A DNA stretch of 64,000 nucleotides from Silurus meridionalis (GCF_014805685.1 NC_060896.1:19171277-19235276); one strand, 5' to 3'. Positions 37,441 to 51,180 are shown, counted from the stretch's first letter. A program made the numbers and translations. Notes: a model not told the origin generated them from the sequence alone.

Positions 37441-38933
37441 TTATATTATGTAGTGTCTATAATGCAGTGAAGAAGCATGACGAAGTGTGGTTTAGTGTGA
37501 CGTTCATTCTGACAAGGAAAAATACAGGAAGTCAGTCATAACATAAACATAAACATGGCTTTTATGGCTTTCTGATAACACACAAGTGTGTGAACATACA
37601 CAGCCCAGTTGACAGAGACAGATATTATCGCATGTCACACCACTCTGTGTAACAAGCTCCTCCCTATACGCTACTGTCTGTGCTGACTCTTACTTCAGAT
37701 ACAGTCAATCAGCCAAGGCATATCTCATATCCAACATTTGCGCTTAAGCACAGAGGCTAATGGATCAAACGGAAGTGTGTCTGGCTTAATAATAATAATA
37801 ATACTATTTCTGCATAAACAAACCAACCAAAAATCCAACGAGAACTACATCACCCAAATCAGTTAATGTCCGATTACGCTTTTAAACTTTAATACCAAAA
37901 CAAGTGTGGATTTTACTGCTATGGTCAACTCTCATATTTCTTTGTTCATTTTTGCAGACAACAATATCAGACAAATCATAAGAACAATTGTTTGGGTTTA
38001 CTGAAAAATTCAACACCTGAAAAAGAGAAAAAAAGGTTTTCTATAAAATGAGCTATCTATTATTAAAATAAGGCTGTTTGTGGAGTAGGTTAGTGAAACA
38101 TCAATTGTTTTTATATATAGTATTTAATAACGTACATTAGCATTACAACAACGTGTAATTACAATAGCCATATACACAGACAATAACTAAATAGTGTGGT
38201 TTTTACTGATCGTAATCACACTATAAAATAAGGTAACAATTAATGTTACACCAAAAACTAGATATTATCTACTTGTATATTTGTTGTTGTCCTAAGACAC
38301 CAGTGATCGTGACCCCTTCTGCTTTTCAGACCTGATGGATTCATCCTGATGTTTTGCTTCTGGTTGAAGTTCCCATTTCTTTGAAACCACTCACTGATGC
38401 TGATGATGACCCCTTATGGAGAACTTAAACAGATCCTTGAGATTACTGTGGATGGAACCACTTAAAAACTAAGCAAATTTGTAACCCAGATGAGGTTCCT
38501 CATAATTTCCTTGCCACAGTCTTACTTATTAGGAATGAATTTATAGATATATTTTGAAAAAAACAATCTATCAATTCCTGTAAAGCTGCTGTGTGATGAT
38601 GTCCATCCCAAAAAAAAATCGAATTAGATTGAATCTGCACAACTTTGATGGATGTCTAAGGGTCTTATGCTAGCCTGCATCCTAATCCTGCTTGCAAATC
38701 GATAAGGTCATCAGGGCTTATTCTGTAAGATCATCATCAAGGGAAGACACTTTTACATCATTTCCATTTTTTCTATTTAGCAGTAATAGGATTAGGGCCC
38801 TTCCTCATACTTTATAATAGCAATAAACAAAAAAAATCTCACAAGTGAAAGTGAGACAGAATGAGGCGTGAAAGGAAATCATTCAGTAGCTACAGTGCTT
38901 AAAGGTGTGAGACAAATCATCAAGCTCATGGCT

Positions 38934-38948
38934 ACACACACACACACA

Positions 38949-39021
<73 letters not shown>

Positions 39022-39031
39022 ACACACACAC
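38934..39031. repeat. (AC)n microsatellite with AGAC interruptions
   Basis: Nearly 100 bp AC with two AG breaks. Confidence 0.95.
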
Positions 39032-39289
39032 GTTTACAGGTGTATGTCCCTCTTTCATATTCACTTCAAATACTTATTATTTTGTATATTTAAAAAGAAA
39101 ACACATATTCACTGTTTTATCCTGAAGATTTACCCAAACATACCATAATACACACATTATTGTTGAAATATTGTAATATTTTCTAATGTTAAGATATAGC
39201 CGTACACATTAGCATATAAGTGGGTGAAATGGTTTATATAATTTTTGTACATAATTAATAGATTTTAATCATACATTAAATCATATTTA

Positions 39290-39331
<42 letters not shown>

Positions 39332-39654
39332 CATAAATGTAATCATATACTTTTACATTATTATAAACTACATAATTGAATAATTACAGTAATAATGTTC
39401 ACCTGTGTTAACTCTAGTAGTCCACTTTGAAATTTACATTTTCCCTTCTAATTTATGCTTCTGAAACTTTAGGAAGTAAAAAAATAATAAAAACTGAAAA
39501 TTTAAATTCAAATTAGTTGATTAGTGCATGTTTGCATTGAGATAAAGGAGCCAACACAAACCTTTTGATGGTTTATTCCACTACCAGGTTATTTGTATTT
39601 AGCCATCCTTATTTTATCTAAAAGCCTTATTAATTATGAACTTCACTAGTAAAT

Positions 39655-39656
<2 letters not shown>

Positions 39657-39702
<46 letters not shown>
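39657..39702. repeat. (TA)n microsatellite
   Basis: About 22 TA units immediately before the LINE fragment. Confidence 0.95.
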
Positions 39703-39706
<4 letters not shown>

Positions 39707-39922
39707 CTAAGAAGATCATCAGAGTCTCACCCCTCATTTACACCTCACACTGTATCCGCAAAGCATTGTGGACAACCCCACACACCCCTCACACACACTT
39801 TTCACTCTCCAACCAACAGGAAAGAGGTTCTGAAGCATTCGGACATTTCATACTGTGCAACAGTTTTTTTTCCCTCAAGCTATCAGGCTTCTCAACACAC
39901 AGAACTGAACTGAAACTTACAT

Positions 39923-39964
<42 letters not shown>

Positions 39965-40055
39965 CTGTGTGTACTGAGCTGCTACAAAACTAAACTCACA
40001 CACACTTATACTCATTTCTCAAATCCATGTCTTTAGTTCCACCAATATTATATTA

Positions 40056-41575
40056 CAAACCCGATTCCAAAAAAGTTGGGAAATCTCATAAACTTATATT
40101 TTATTCACAATAGAATATAGATAAAATACCTGTTGAAAGTGAGAAATTTTGAAATGTCATGCCAAATATTGCCTCATTTTGGATTTCATGAGAGCTACAC
40201 AATCCAAAAAAGTTGGGGCAGGTAGCAATAAGAGGCCAGAAAAGGTAAATGTACATATAAGGAACAGCTGGAGGACCAATTTGCAACTTATTAGGTCAAT
40301 TGGCAACATGATTGGGTATAAAAAGAGCCTCTCGGCGTGGCAGTGTCTCTTAGAAGTCAAAAGAATCAACAATTCCCCCAATGCTGCGGCGAAAAATAGT
40401 GGAGCAATATCAGAAAGGAGTTTCTCAAAGAAAAATTGCAAAGAGTTTGAAGTTATTATCATCTACAGTGCATAATATCATCCAGTCAGAAAATCTGGAA
40501 CAATCTCTGCGTGTAAGGGTCAAGGTCAGAAAACCATGCCCGTGATCTTCGGGCCCTTAGATGGCACTGCACCACATACAGGAATGCTACTGAAATGGAA
40601 ATCACAACATGGGCTCAGGAATACTTCCAGAAAACATTGTCGGTGAACATCAACCATCATGCCATTCGCTGTTGCCAGCTAAAACTCTATAGGTCAAAAA
40701 AGAAATGATATATCTAAACATGATCCAGAAGCGCAGGCGTTTTCTCTGGGCCAAGGCTCATTTAAAATGGACTGTGGCAAAGTGGAAACCTGTTCTATTG
40801 TCAGACGAATCAAAATTTGAAGTTCTTTTTTGGAAAACTGGGACGCCATGTCATCCAGACAAGGACAACCCAAGTTGTTATCATCGCTCAGTTCAGAAGC
40901 CTGCATCTCTGATGGTATGGGGTTGCATGAGTGCGTGTGGCATGGGCAGCTTACACATCTGGAAAGGCACCATCAATGCTAAAAGGTATATTCAAGAACA
41001 TCAACAACATATGCTCCCATCCAGACGGCATCTCTTTCAGGAAAGACTTTGCATTTTCCAACATGACAATGCCAGACCACATACTGCATCAATTGCAACA
41101 TCATGGCTGCGTAGAAGAAGGATCTGGGTACTGAAATGGCCAGGCTGCAGTCCAGATCTTTCACCCATAGAAAACATTTGGCGCATCATAAGGAGGAAGA
41201 TGCGACAAAGAAGACCTAAGACAGCTGAGCAACTAAAAGCCTGTATTAGACAAGAATGGGACAACATTCCTATTCCTAAATTTGAGCAACTTGTCTCCTC
41301 AGTCCCCAGATGTTTGCAGACTGTTAAAAAAAGAGGGGATGCCACACAGTGGTGAACATGGCCTTGTCCCAACTTTTTTGAGATGTGTTGATGCCATGAA
41401 ATTTAAAATCAACTTATTTTCCCCTTAAAATGATACATTTTCTCAGTTTAAACATTTGATATGTCATCTATGTTGTATCCTAAATAAAATATTGAAATTT
41501 GAAACTTGCACGTCATTGCATTCTGTTTTTATTCACAATTTGTACAGTGTCCCAACTTTTTTGGAATTGGGTTTG
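40056..41575 (+). mobile_element. Near full-length Tc1/mariner transposon (1,520 bp)
   Basis: Inverted termini begin caaacccgattccaaaaaag and end ttttttggaattgggtttg, each flanked by TA (40054-40055, 41576-41577), the expected target duplication. The transposase C-terminal region is open (40705-41355). The N-terminal helix-turn-helix is readable from ATG 40381 (RRKIVEQYQKGVSQRKIAK), but the frame stops at about 40545. The copy is therefore structurally complete but coding-defective. It lies inside a LINE. Confidence 0.92.
40381..41357 (+). pseudogene. Tc1-family transposase, frame-broken
   Basis: Would cut and paste the element. The 216-codon open part has the DDE triad: Asp34 (LLSDESKFEV), Asp121 (FQHDNARPHTA) and Glu156 (PDLSPIENIW), spaced 34 between the last two (DD34E). 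The DNA-binding N-terminus starts at 40381 in another frame that ends in TGA near 40545. At least one indel lies in the linker region (about 40490-40560), with sequence lost relative to related copies as I recall them. Family members are about 340 residues. Not expected to make an active enzyme. Confidence 0.85.
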
Positions 41576-41929
41576 TATTTGCACATCCATTGGACAGCTG
41601 CATTGCTGTTTTGCACAACCTTTTGTTTTACATTTTGTATTTTTGACAAGTACACTCCTGTAATCAGTCCCCTATTGCACACTGTACTGCATAATATACA
41701 TTAGGTTTAATTACGGCACTATTTTGTGTTTGTGTATTTGTAATACACTGTCCTGTGTTGTCTTTTGAACTGTCTTTTGTCTTACATTGTTTGCACCAGG
41801 TTGCCCACGATGCACTTTATGTATCTGTGTACTGTGTCAGCTATATAGGGTTGAAAAGACAATTAAAGCTTCTTGTCTTGACTTGACTTAAGTAATGCAG
41901 TTTGGATAAACCCATTTGAATTATAGTCC

Positions 41930-43560
41930 TTTCAGAAATTATTGAACCAGCAAGGGCAATTCAACTGATTTTTCTGTAGACTGAAAATTAGACTTTTGGA
42001 TTTTAGCTTTTTTTTTTTTTTTTTTCTGGTATTCACATCTAGATGTGAAAGTGTAAAACAATATAATAATCTTACCCTTATCTGATCTTTTTGGGTGAGG
42101 AAAAGTTTAGGAATAGATGAGTCTTGAAGTAAATAAAAATAAATTACACCAAATACTTGGCAGCATATCCCTTGCTGGCTATAGCTGCATCAAGCTTGTG
42201 ACTCAGACTTACACTAACCCTAACCCTAACCCTAAGTAGGTGATATTCTGGTCAAATGAGTTAATGTTCTGTTCTGTAATTCAAACCAAATGTTAATGTG
42301 AACTCATACATTCTTACTTCTGCTTGATTCTACTATCATGAGTTACATCATCAGTAAAGATGAGCAAGCCTGTTCCAGAAGCAGTAGGTGTCTTCACCAT
42401 CTTTATCATGCTTGACTAATGAGCTTTTTTTGTGGATCATGAATAGATCCTTTCTTTTCCTCACTCCATACTGTTGTTCTTGTTTGTGAACTCTTTATTT
42501 CTCACTGCTGATGAGTAGTGTGCATCTTGTTATATGACTTCATTATTAGCTCTTAGAAAGTGTACTTCCTACAAGGAATTGTGAAACCTGGGCTAATTGG
42601 TGATTTTTGCTTAGTACAGCAAAAGTTAATCTTAGCTGTGAAATGGCTTGCTTTTCCTATAGACACCACTCTGATCCAAATAGTTTCTTATCCTTTTACA
42701 AATGCCATCTTTACAGGCAAAACTTTTAGACTTAACCCAATAGAGGATTGTCAAAAACATTTTACTGTTCAAACAATCAATCTAACAGGACACACCCAGG
42801 TAACAATAAATGCCCATCAGTCACATGTTCCAGTATTTTTGTAACAAAATAAATACAATCTGATTGTAATATCATCTCATTCTTATATTTTGATCACAAA
42901 TGCCCTTAGTTTGCAATTGATTTAACTGGCCTTGGAAGGGACTATATCTAAATTCAAATGAGAAATACTGAATGAAGTATAAGAGAGATTAATGTCAAAT
43001 AAATGGAGTGGTGATCAGTACTTGCCAGATATTCCTGTAGCACCTGTAACAATGCTGTGTATCCCATAGCAGAATCCCTGATAAGTTTCCTTTCATCAGT
43101 TTTGGGTGAATGTTAATGTCACTCTGATGGTTCAATTCCTTTACTTGTTTAAATGCTTCAAAGTGTTATATGATGGATCTAATGTTTTGGCTTTTTTTTG
43201 TATAAACCTCTCCTGATCAAAAACCTTTTACCACTGAAACCTTTTACATAATTTGTAAGATTTTCTTAGACCATGGCTTCATCAGATAAAATAGAGAAAA
43301 AGAGAAATTTGATTAGTTGATTTGATGCTCAGTCACATTCTTCATTATAAGATTATGCACACTTGTGCAACCAGGATGTACTACTTATTAAGTTTCACTT
43401 TTTAATATTTTCTTTTCTACTGTTTTTCTTAGTTTCTATATCATTAAAAGGTGCACAGAAAGGTATGAAATGATTTATCTTAATTTAAGTTTTCTCATTA
43501 TAAACATCTCAGACATCAAAAAACAAATTTGAACAGGTGTGTGCAGACTTTTATTATCCA
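41930..43560 (-). mobile_element. Decayed Tc1-like element(s), antisense
   Basis: Pieces such as 'aaatacttggcagcatatcc', 'ctttatcatgcttgactaat', 'tggatcatgaatagatcctt' and 'catcagtcacatgttccagt' follow the antisense order of a Tc1-type element. 'ggtgtgtgcagacttttatt' near 43540 looks like another terminus. Contains a telomere-like tract at 42214-42235. No usable frame; boundaries uncertain. Confidence 0.45.
42214..42235. repeat. Short interstitial telomeric repeat
   Basis: Three and two-thirds units of CCCTAA in a row inside transposon-like sequence. Confidence 0.85.
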
Positions 43561-44080
43561 CTTAATAAAAAAAAAAAAAAACTTTGATAGTGTTTGATAG
43601 TGTTTTGATTGTGGATTGTGTTTAGTCTTAAAATCAAATCAAAATCAACAGTAACTGTGTGACTGTAAAATAGATCAGGTCTATGATGTGTGTGTGGTTT
43701 GTGTAGTTCTGTGTACGAATGAGAGAGAAAAGTAGTACTAATATTTAAACACATAATTTGAAGTAAACATACATCACTGCCTATAAAATTCACTTCTTCA
43801 ATTCTAAATATAGAATATGCATGATGAATATATTAGTAATGAGAGAATGGAGAGACTTGGTAGAAATTTCATTTTTGTCCTGACTTTCTTTGAGAAGGCT
43901 ACATAAAAGGTGTCTTTGACAAACTGATGTTTACAAGCTTTACCTCAGAGTAAAAATAAAAAGAGTACCTTAAATATCCAAGTGTGAACATCTGGAATAA
44001 CAAATTCCCACCAAAATCATTAACCTGAAGCAAATTTTATGACATTTTCTTAGTAAATTTACTGTTTGTCTGTTTATTTA

Positions 44081-44149
<69 letters not shown>
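44081..44149. repeat. (TC)n microsatellite
   Basis: About 32 TC units. Confidence 0.95.
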
Positions 44150-44151
<2 letters not shown>

Positions 44152-44404
44152 CTTGGTATGCTGAGCAAATCCATGTCTCATCCTGGAAGCAACATGTTTA
44201 CAAGATTACCTTTGCTGAATAATGATGTAAGCTATTAAAAATGTAGGTTTTATATGTCTGTTTCATGGTTTATTTTTAGCACACTCCTAAAAATAAAAAT
44301 CTCCTATCCTTTTATTAGGTTAGGCTAAACACTCTTAATAAATTATGTCAGATCTTTTTTCACTTAAGCGAAAAAACAAACAATTTTCAATATCAGAAAA
44401 AATA

Positions 44405-45335
44405 TATAAATGTGCATACCCTTTTTTTTTTTTTACTGAAAATGTGTTTGTGTTAAGAATAAACAAAATACATTCAATCTCATGTTTAAAATAATCATAC
44501 AGCTGTCATCAAGGATATTATTCTGATTGACCCCAAATAAAGCTCAGCTGATTTTTTCAAACAACTTGGGTTAATCCAATGCTAAAGCCAGGGTCCGCAA
44601 AGACCTAATAATACAGGCACGGTATCTCAATTGTTGAACGTGATCAGGCAGGAGAGAGGTATAAAAGAGTTTTCAAAGCATTAGATGAATCTTTGAACAC
44701 TTATTAACAAATAGTGAATATGATGCACCACAGTGGTATTACCAAGTGCAGGATGTCCCACCTAAATTTATAAAAGGAGAAGATCAAAAGCTACCAGGGA
44801 GGCTGCCAAGAGACGTACAGTATGGCAACATTATTCACATGTCTGGGTTACGGGATAGGGTGGCTAGACAGAAGCCCTCTTTCATTACAAGCTCAACAAA
44901 ATCAAACCTAATCTATCTTACAAAATGTGTTGAGACCAAGTCCAAAACAATATAATAATTTATTAATTACTAAAAGAAAAAGAAATACATTGAAATTACC
45001 AAAGAAACACCATACCCATTTTGCATCATGTTTAAAAAAAATGGGGGCTTTTATCAAGGTGGAGAAAAAAAATTACATATAGCAGAAGATTGTAGTCCAG
45101 TTGTGTACTAGTAAGCAGAAGATGAAAAAGAATTTTATCTTCCAGCATGACAATGACACAAAGCATCCCGATATACATGGTTATTAGGTTATATTTTTTT
45201 CCCTTTTCTTCTCCAAGTTTCTATTTGTTATTCCTTATTTGTTATTCCCTAAATGATACATTGTAAGTGGAATCTTTTTATATCATATTTTAACAGGGCT
45301 ATGTATACTTTTTATATCCACTGTACATTATTTAG
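44405..45335 (+). mobile_element. Decayed Tc1-like transposon, plus orientation
   Basis: In order: 'gaccccaaataaagctcagc', 'agggtccgcaaagac', 'caccacagtggtattaccaa', 'gggaggctgccaagagacgt', 'catgtctgggttacgggata', 'tccagcatgacaatgacaca', then the terminus 'ctttttatatccactgta'. This is the layout of a Tc1 transposase gene with internal deletions. Frames broken. Confidence 0.75.
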
Positions 45336-45602
45336 AAATTCACTCTTTCCGCTTATGTATACTTTTTATTTCTCTCCTCTTGTGTCTTGTTCAAAATAAG
45401 CAAAATTATCATTCATTGACAACATACATTATTAATATCAATATTTTTAAAAATCTATATAGTTTTGTATTTGTCTGTATGTTGATCTATTTCTTTTTCC
45501 TCTCAATTTGGACATACAGGTCTTAACTAGAGTTGGGTTAACTTTCCTGGCTTGAAATAAGGCTGGACAATCCTTTCTTTCATAGAGGGCAAAAATTTTG
45601 GC

Positions 45603-45665
45603 CCCTCGGCCCCTTACTAGGGAGAATTTCTCCCTCTCTCTAGCTCTTTGACTCTCTCTCTCTCT

Positions 45666-45709
<44 letters not shown>
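45603..45709. repeat. (TC)n/(CCCTCT)n low-complexity tract
   Basis: Pyrimidine-only run with CCC variants. Confidence 0.9.
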
Positions 45710-45714
45710 ACAAA

Positions 45715-45970
45715 GCTACCTTTTTCCCCCACTTTATATTTAGCCTCCTTCTTCCCCACTGGCTGTTCCATAGGTGCCAGAAACTTAGAAGAGTAAAAAC
45801 GAAAAGCCTTTCTAAATGGCAACCTCCGTGAGGAGTGTTTATGAAAAAAATTAAGGGGGAGAGAAAAATGAAGGGGGACGACTGGTTTTCTTTGGCCTTT
45901 TCCAGTAAATTAGCTGTGTACCTTATTCAAATGAAGGCCAGGTGAAATCCAAAAAAAAAAAGGAAAAAAG
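45715..45970. other. Non-repetitive block of unknown role
   Basis: Balanced, unique-looking sequence between Tc1 relics, for example 'ggccttttccagtaaattag' and 'ttattcaaatgaaggccagg'. No splice-flanked coding frame. Confidence 0.25.
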
Positions 45971-46084
45971 AGGTTGACATTCCACCAAAATGATATTCAG
46001 TGTTTTTCAAAAATATGTATATAGTAATTCTCATGTCGGGCAATAAATCAATACAAATACAAATCATCTACAAATTTCAACTCA

Positions 46085-46569
46085 ACTTTTATAAAAAGAA
46101 AATGCTAAAACGCTGTAGTTTTTTTTTTAGCATGACCATCTGTTTCATGGTCCTCCCTGACTAAGGCCCTTCTCTCTTCTCAGTTTTGCCGGGCGTCCCG
46201 CTCTAGGAAGAGTCCTGGTGGTTCCAACCTTTTTCCATTTACGGATGATGGAGGCCACTGTGCTCATTGGGACCTTCAATGCTGCAGACATTTTTCTGTA
46301 CACTTCCCCAGATCTGTGCCTCGATACAATCCAGTCTTGGAGGTCTACAGACAATTCCTGGCTTCATGGCTTGGTTTGTGTTCTTACATGCACTGTTAAG
46401 TGTGGGACCTTATATAGACATGTGTGTGCCTTTTAAAAATCATGTCCACTCAGCTGAATTCACCACAGGTGGTCTCCAATGAAGTTGTAGAAACATCTCA
46501 AGGACAAACAGTGGAAACAGGATGCACCTGAGCTCAATTGTCATGGCAAAGGCTGTGAATACTTATGTC

Positions 46570-46605
<36 letters not shown>
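46085..46605 (-). mobile_element. 5' half of a Tc1-like transposon with transposase N-terminus
   Basis: The minus frame 46354-46145 reads a paired-like helix-turn-helix: IVSRHRSGEVYRKMSAALKV, then PMSTVASIIRKWKK and LPRAGRPAKL. Upstream (higher coordinates) is the matching untranslated leader ('ggcacacacatgtctatata' reversed) and a 30-bp T run (46572-46601). The catalytic half is absent. Confidence 0.8.
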
Positions 46606-46922
46606 AATTTGAAAGATTTCAACCCAAGCAACTGCAACCCAACAATTTTCCTATGGAATCAATAAAGTATTCCAATTCTGATTGTGATAAAGACACAATG
46701 CTATTCACAATAGCACACTGTGTGACAAGTGATTAATTCAAACTAACTGCACTATATGTACAGTGTGTAAACTGTAAGTTTATATAAATATATAGGCAGA
46801 ATTTTTAATGTAAATACATTTAATAAATACACTGTAGCAATGCTTAATGTGATTTTAATGCTGTCAAGTAACAATGACACAAAATAACTACTTTTATTTA
46901 CATAAATAAATATTAAAATATG

Positions 46923-46925
<3 letters not shown>

Positions 46926-46969
<44 letters not shown>
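46926..46969. repeat. (AAT)n array
   Basis: About 14 pure units. Confidence 0.95.
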
Positions 46970-46971
<2 letters not shown>

Positions 46972-49297
46972 ACAAAGTAAATAACCGTTTAGTTTATTTG
47001 CAACCTAAGACACTAAGCAGAGAAACAGACCAAATCATTGATTTGAAAAAAAAAACACACTGGAAAGATGCTATAACATTAACTTGGTTATCTGACTGTG
47101 CCAATTTTAACCCCAAATTATTGAAGTGTGAATAAGTGTGCAAATATCTTTGCACCCTTGTCTTGTGGATATTTTTAAGTTATACTAGTCCCACCACCAG
47201 CTAGAATAAGGTATTCTTATGGTATTCCATGGCCTATTGAAATAACATGATGAAGATATGGCTTAAAGACTACAAAGCTCTACTGTACGTTTCTTTTAAA
47301 AACTGTGCCTACTGTGCCAACTAAAACTTAAAAATGAAACTGTAATCTTTAGCAAAACAATGGCATACTGTACATTTTCACTGTACACATTAAAATATTG
47401 AAAATGTCACCATGTTTTAAAAACGTAAAACATTGGGGTAATTTATTCAGGTACAAATAAACAAGGAGAGAACTTTAAATACATACACCCTAATTATTTA
47501 TTTAAATAGAACAAAAAACATAAACAAAAAAAATTGGTTTCAATTTACTGAGGAGACAAGTGAATAGGGAAGTGAGAAAGTCATGTTAAAGAGCCATGAA
47601 ATGATGAAAGGAAAGCAGACCCCTCCATCACATTGGGTGGAGATTCCACCTTTGAATGTGTGTGAGTGTGTGTGTCCGCATGCACACAAGCCTTTTCTGT
47701 TCACACACAGTGGCTTCTTTCCTCTCAGTGGCCAGTGAGAGACGGAATTAGTGATACGGTGAGAATTCAACCTTTCCAAGGCAAATAAACAACAGCCACT
47801 CATTCACACATACACACACATATACACACACACACACAAAATAAACTCGTACCCACTCGTGGACATAAATAGGTGAACAAACAGAAAACCACAAGGAAAC
47901 ATCCTGCAATGTTCACTACTTAACAGTGTTCTGTCTCGACTGTCTCCTAGCGCCAAGCCAGCTCCAAGACTTCACATCTATACAACTGTTTATTTTAAAT
48001 GCTATATTATGTCATCTCTTCATCTCAGTGCTGATCAGTATAAACAATCATGTTGGAAAATAAAGAGTCCCTGATTGGGATTTCTCCTGATGACAAGTGA
48101 GAGTGGACATACTGAAATGAACATGAGAGCTCATATTTTAATAAAAAAAAAATTAACAGCAACTTTGTGAACCTTTCAATAAAATCACATAACTCTTATC
48201 ACCTGACCAAATTTCTATACAAGTTTACAATAGCACAAATTGCTGCCTCATCACAGCTGCACAAATAGATTTTAATTAATGAATGTGCCCTAATAGATTA
48301 TCAGGCTAGATAAATATGCATCTCATTTGCCAGTTAGCACTAGTTAGGAGCAAAAGAAAATCCCTACACTACCATGGATTATATGTTGTAGGATTATATA
48401 TTGTATTATATATGTATTTTAAAGATTTCAGTGCACTGAATCACTTGATTGCTTCCAAATTATCTCAAGGCAGATCTCTATGTGTTTGTGACAACTGAGG
48501 CCAGCTGTACCCATACTGAGGTGAACAAGACTCTCATAAACATTAGCACAGAATCTCCCCTTTCACCTTTGCCCCATTGGCTTTCTCTAATCAACCCAAT
48601 AAGGAGCTGAGAAGATGACAAAAAATAAAAAGACATCCATGGATAATACCTGGTTTGATATACTAATGCTTTGTATTAGTTATTACCACCTTACAGCAGT
48701 CACCATTTCTAATTCATAGCAATTGCTTTGCATTTATGGTACATTTGACTAAGTCTTCAGATAAGCCATGGGTCTTAAGCTTCATCAAGAAGAGTGGCAT
48801 CTTGCAATGCAAAGTCAAGTATCCTGACATCCTTAAAGAGCATTTCACTGGCAGAAAATACGCTGTTGCTAATCTTAGCTTACAGCCAAAGGGTCAGTGC
48901 TTCAGTAGTCCATCAAGTTGTATTCAAATTTTGCATTCAAATGAAGTACTCACGAAAGCCCCAGGCTTCTTCTCATTATCCTCATTATAGCTAACAGCAA
49001 AGACAGTAACAGAAAAGTCACTGCTGTCTCCAGACACACCCTCAACAAACCAGTACAAACCTACTACAACAAATGCAAACAACTACTGGTCATAGAAAGA
49101 TGTCTTATCCTTAATCTCTCTAGACCAGTGTGCCAGTGATTGTTTAACAGAAAACCCAGTCTAAATACAAATTGTCAGGCTATAAATCACAATATCCTTT
49201 TGACTAAACATGATATTAAAAGAACATCTTTTTCCTCGCTCACATTGTATCCCACTGCCAGATATCAGGTTGTAAATATTATTGCTTAATTCTCTTT

Positions 49298-49298
<1 letters not shown>
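46970..49298. other. Gene-poor AT-rich stretch
   Basis: No exon, transposon terminus or array beyond a short CA-rich patch near 47805-47840. Confidence 0.5.

Positions 49299-49299
<1 letters not shown>

Positions 49300-49368
<69 letters not shown>
49300..49368. repeat. (TA)n microsatellite
   Basis: About 34 TA units. Confidence 0.97.
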
Positions 49369-49372
<4 letters not shown>

Positions 49373-50479
49373 TTAAAGTTTGTGGCTTCATAAGGTTCTG
49401 TTTTGTGGCAAATCTCTTTATATACTGTATGCTACCCCTGGGTAACCATTAACTTCAACTGTTATGCTGATGACAAACCAGATGACACAGCAGCCATTTC
49501 AACAATAAAACCAAAAAGTTTGATTCCAGTGGCATTATTTTATTCACATTATGCTGGTGCCAATTGATTGATTGATTACAAAACTGAATTATATTGTCCC
49601 ACAGTGACTGAGCAGAATTTGGTACTTTTAAGAACTGCTATATGCTATGAACTTACTTTTTATTAGTACCTAGACTTAGTACAAATACAGTAATCCTATA
49701 TTCTATTATTATATAGTGGATTGACATAATAATGTTGTCCCAGGGTGTTTGCATGCTTCTGTTAGCTTATGGCCATCTCTTTTAATTAGGTTGCCATAAC
49801 TAGTGCTGATACTCTCTCTCAACTCCTGAAAGAATTGTCTATGTATTATTCATATTCAAAGAAAAACTATAGGGATAAATGAAAAACAATGTCATTACTA
49901 AAAACACTCAACACACAATACTAACTATAATATATTTACAGATGATGATAGCAATACAAAAATGTTTTTTTATAATATTTTCTGTTCTGCGTGGCAGGCA
50001 AACGTAGCAGCATATATGCAGTACAATACATTGGGACGATGCCAGGATGTACACATCTTTCACCTTGTGAGATGCCTTACTTTCACCAATGAGTGACAGA
50101 GTTCTCTTTTTGTGTGTGTTTTTGGAGGTTCAACGCCCAATTTTAGCTCTTGGAATGCTCTCTTTTCTATTGGCTCTTTGCTGGACACTGAAAGAGTGAG
50201 CTGATTAGTCTTACAGCTACAAGTGTGATTCTTACCGCTTGTTTCGTCAGACTCTGCCCTCCACCAACAGGCACTCGTCCACGCTCCTGCACCAGCGCTC
50301 CTCTAAATGGTCACTGCCACATACATATATACTATAAAGTTTATACATTACAATACCGTAAATTGCTCTGTTTTACTAAATTATAAGCTATAATTTGTTA
50401 AATTATTAACAAATTACAGTTAACTATCCAATATTGATACCATACTAAGGCCAAGTCTTAACTTACGATATTTTCAAGT

Positions 50480-51180
50480 TACGATGGGGAAGAGATGCCA
50501 AAAGTACACACATCCTTCAAGTACAGATACTTATGTTTTAAAAGACTAGTAAAAGTTGAAATACAGACTACACTTTTTCACTCAAGTTAAAGTAAAGAAT
50601 TATGGGCTCTAACATCTACACAAGTAAAAAGTAGCCATTAATACTATACGTTTTATTGTCACGCTTGTAACAAGACCCCAAATCATATTAATATATTAAT
50701 ACAAAACTATTTCAAATTTTGTTATCTAACGAATGCATCCAGACTGAACAACCACCATATAGAACACAGGCAAGATGTGAAAGATGCAAAGATGATGATG
50801 ATCAGGTGATGAGGAGTGTCTCAGTTCTCAGTCATGTTTACATCGCTGTTTCCTTCTGTCTCATCAATGTTAGCCCCATACTTCTTGTTGCCTTCTGCCT
50901 TGCATGTTAGCTTTGTAGGCTAGCCTACATCTGTGGTGTGTGATAGCTAAGAAATTATACACCAGTGGTAGGTTGAAAAAGCCACGCAATGAGAAAAAAA
51001 TATTGATCATGTCACCAAATAGATCAAAACTAAAGTAATGAGCCTTACTTGAAAATATAAGAAGTGGAAAGTACAGATATTTGTGTAAAAATATAATGAC
51101 AAAAAACTTTTCAGAAATCTACTAGAAATGTAAGTATACTAGTATTCGTACTTCATTACTTCCCATCTCTGAGATGGGAT
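50480..51180. mobile_element. Unclassified fish repeat ('agtaaaagtt' type), split copy
   Basis: Two pieces, 50500-50660 ('aagtacagatacttatgttt', 'ttcactcaagttaaagtaaa') and 51065-51175 ('aaagtacagatatttgtgta', 'tcattacttcccatctctga'), resemble the ends of a widespread fish DNA-type repeat. The DNA between may be internal sequence or a later insertion; I see no transposase. Confidence 0.45.

Larger units (their letters stand above)
39705..41890 (+). mobile_element. LINE 3' end, split by a Tc1-like insertion
   Basis: The left part (39705-40055) translates to text resembling the C-terminus of a non-LTR ORF: RKALWTTPHTPHTHFSLSNQ, then SEAFGHF and CNSFFSLKLSGF. The right part (41578-41890) is its 3' untranslated tail, ending 'tcagctatatagggttgaaa' and 'agcttcttgtcttgacttga', like the copy at 2985-3280. 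Only the transposon at 40056-41575 and an (AC)n tract (39924-39962) interrupt it. Decayed, with no full reverse transcriptase. Confidence 0.65.

Noticed and set aside
42560..42844. 94-codon frame as a host gene
   Set aside because: It lies in antisense Tc1-type debris and has no domain.
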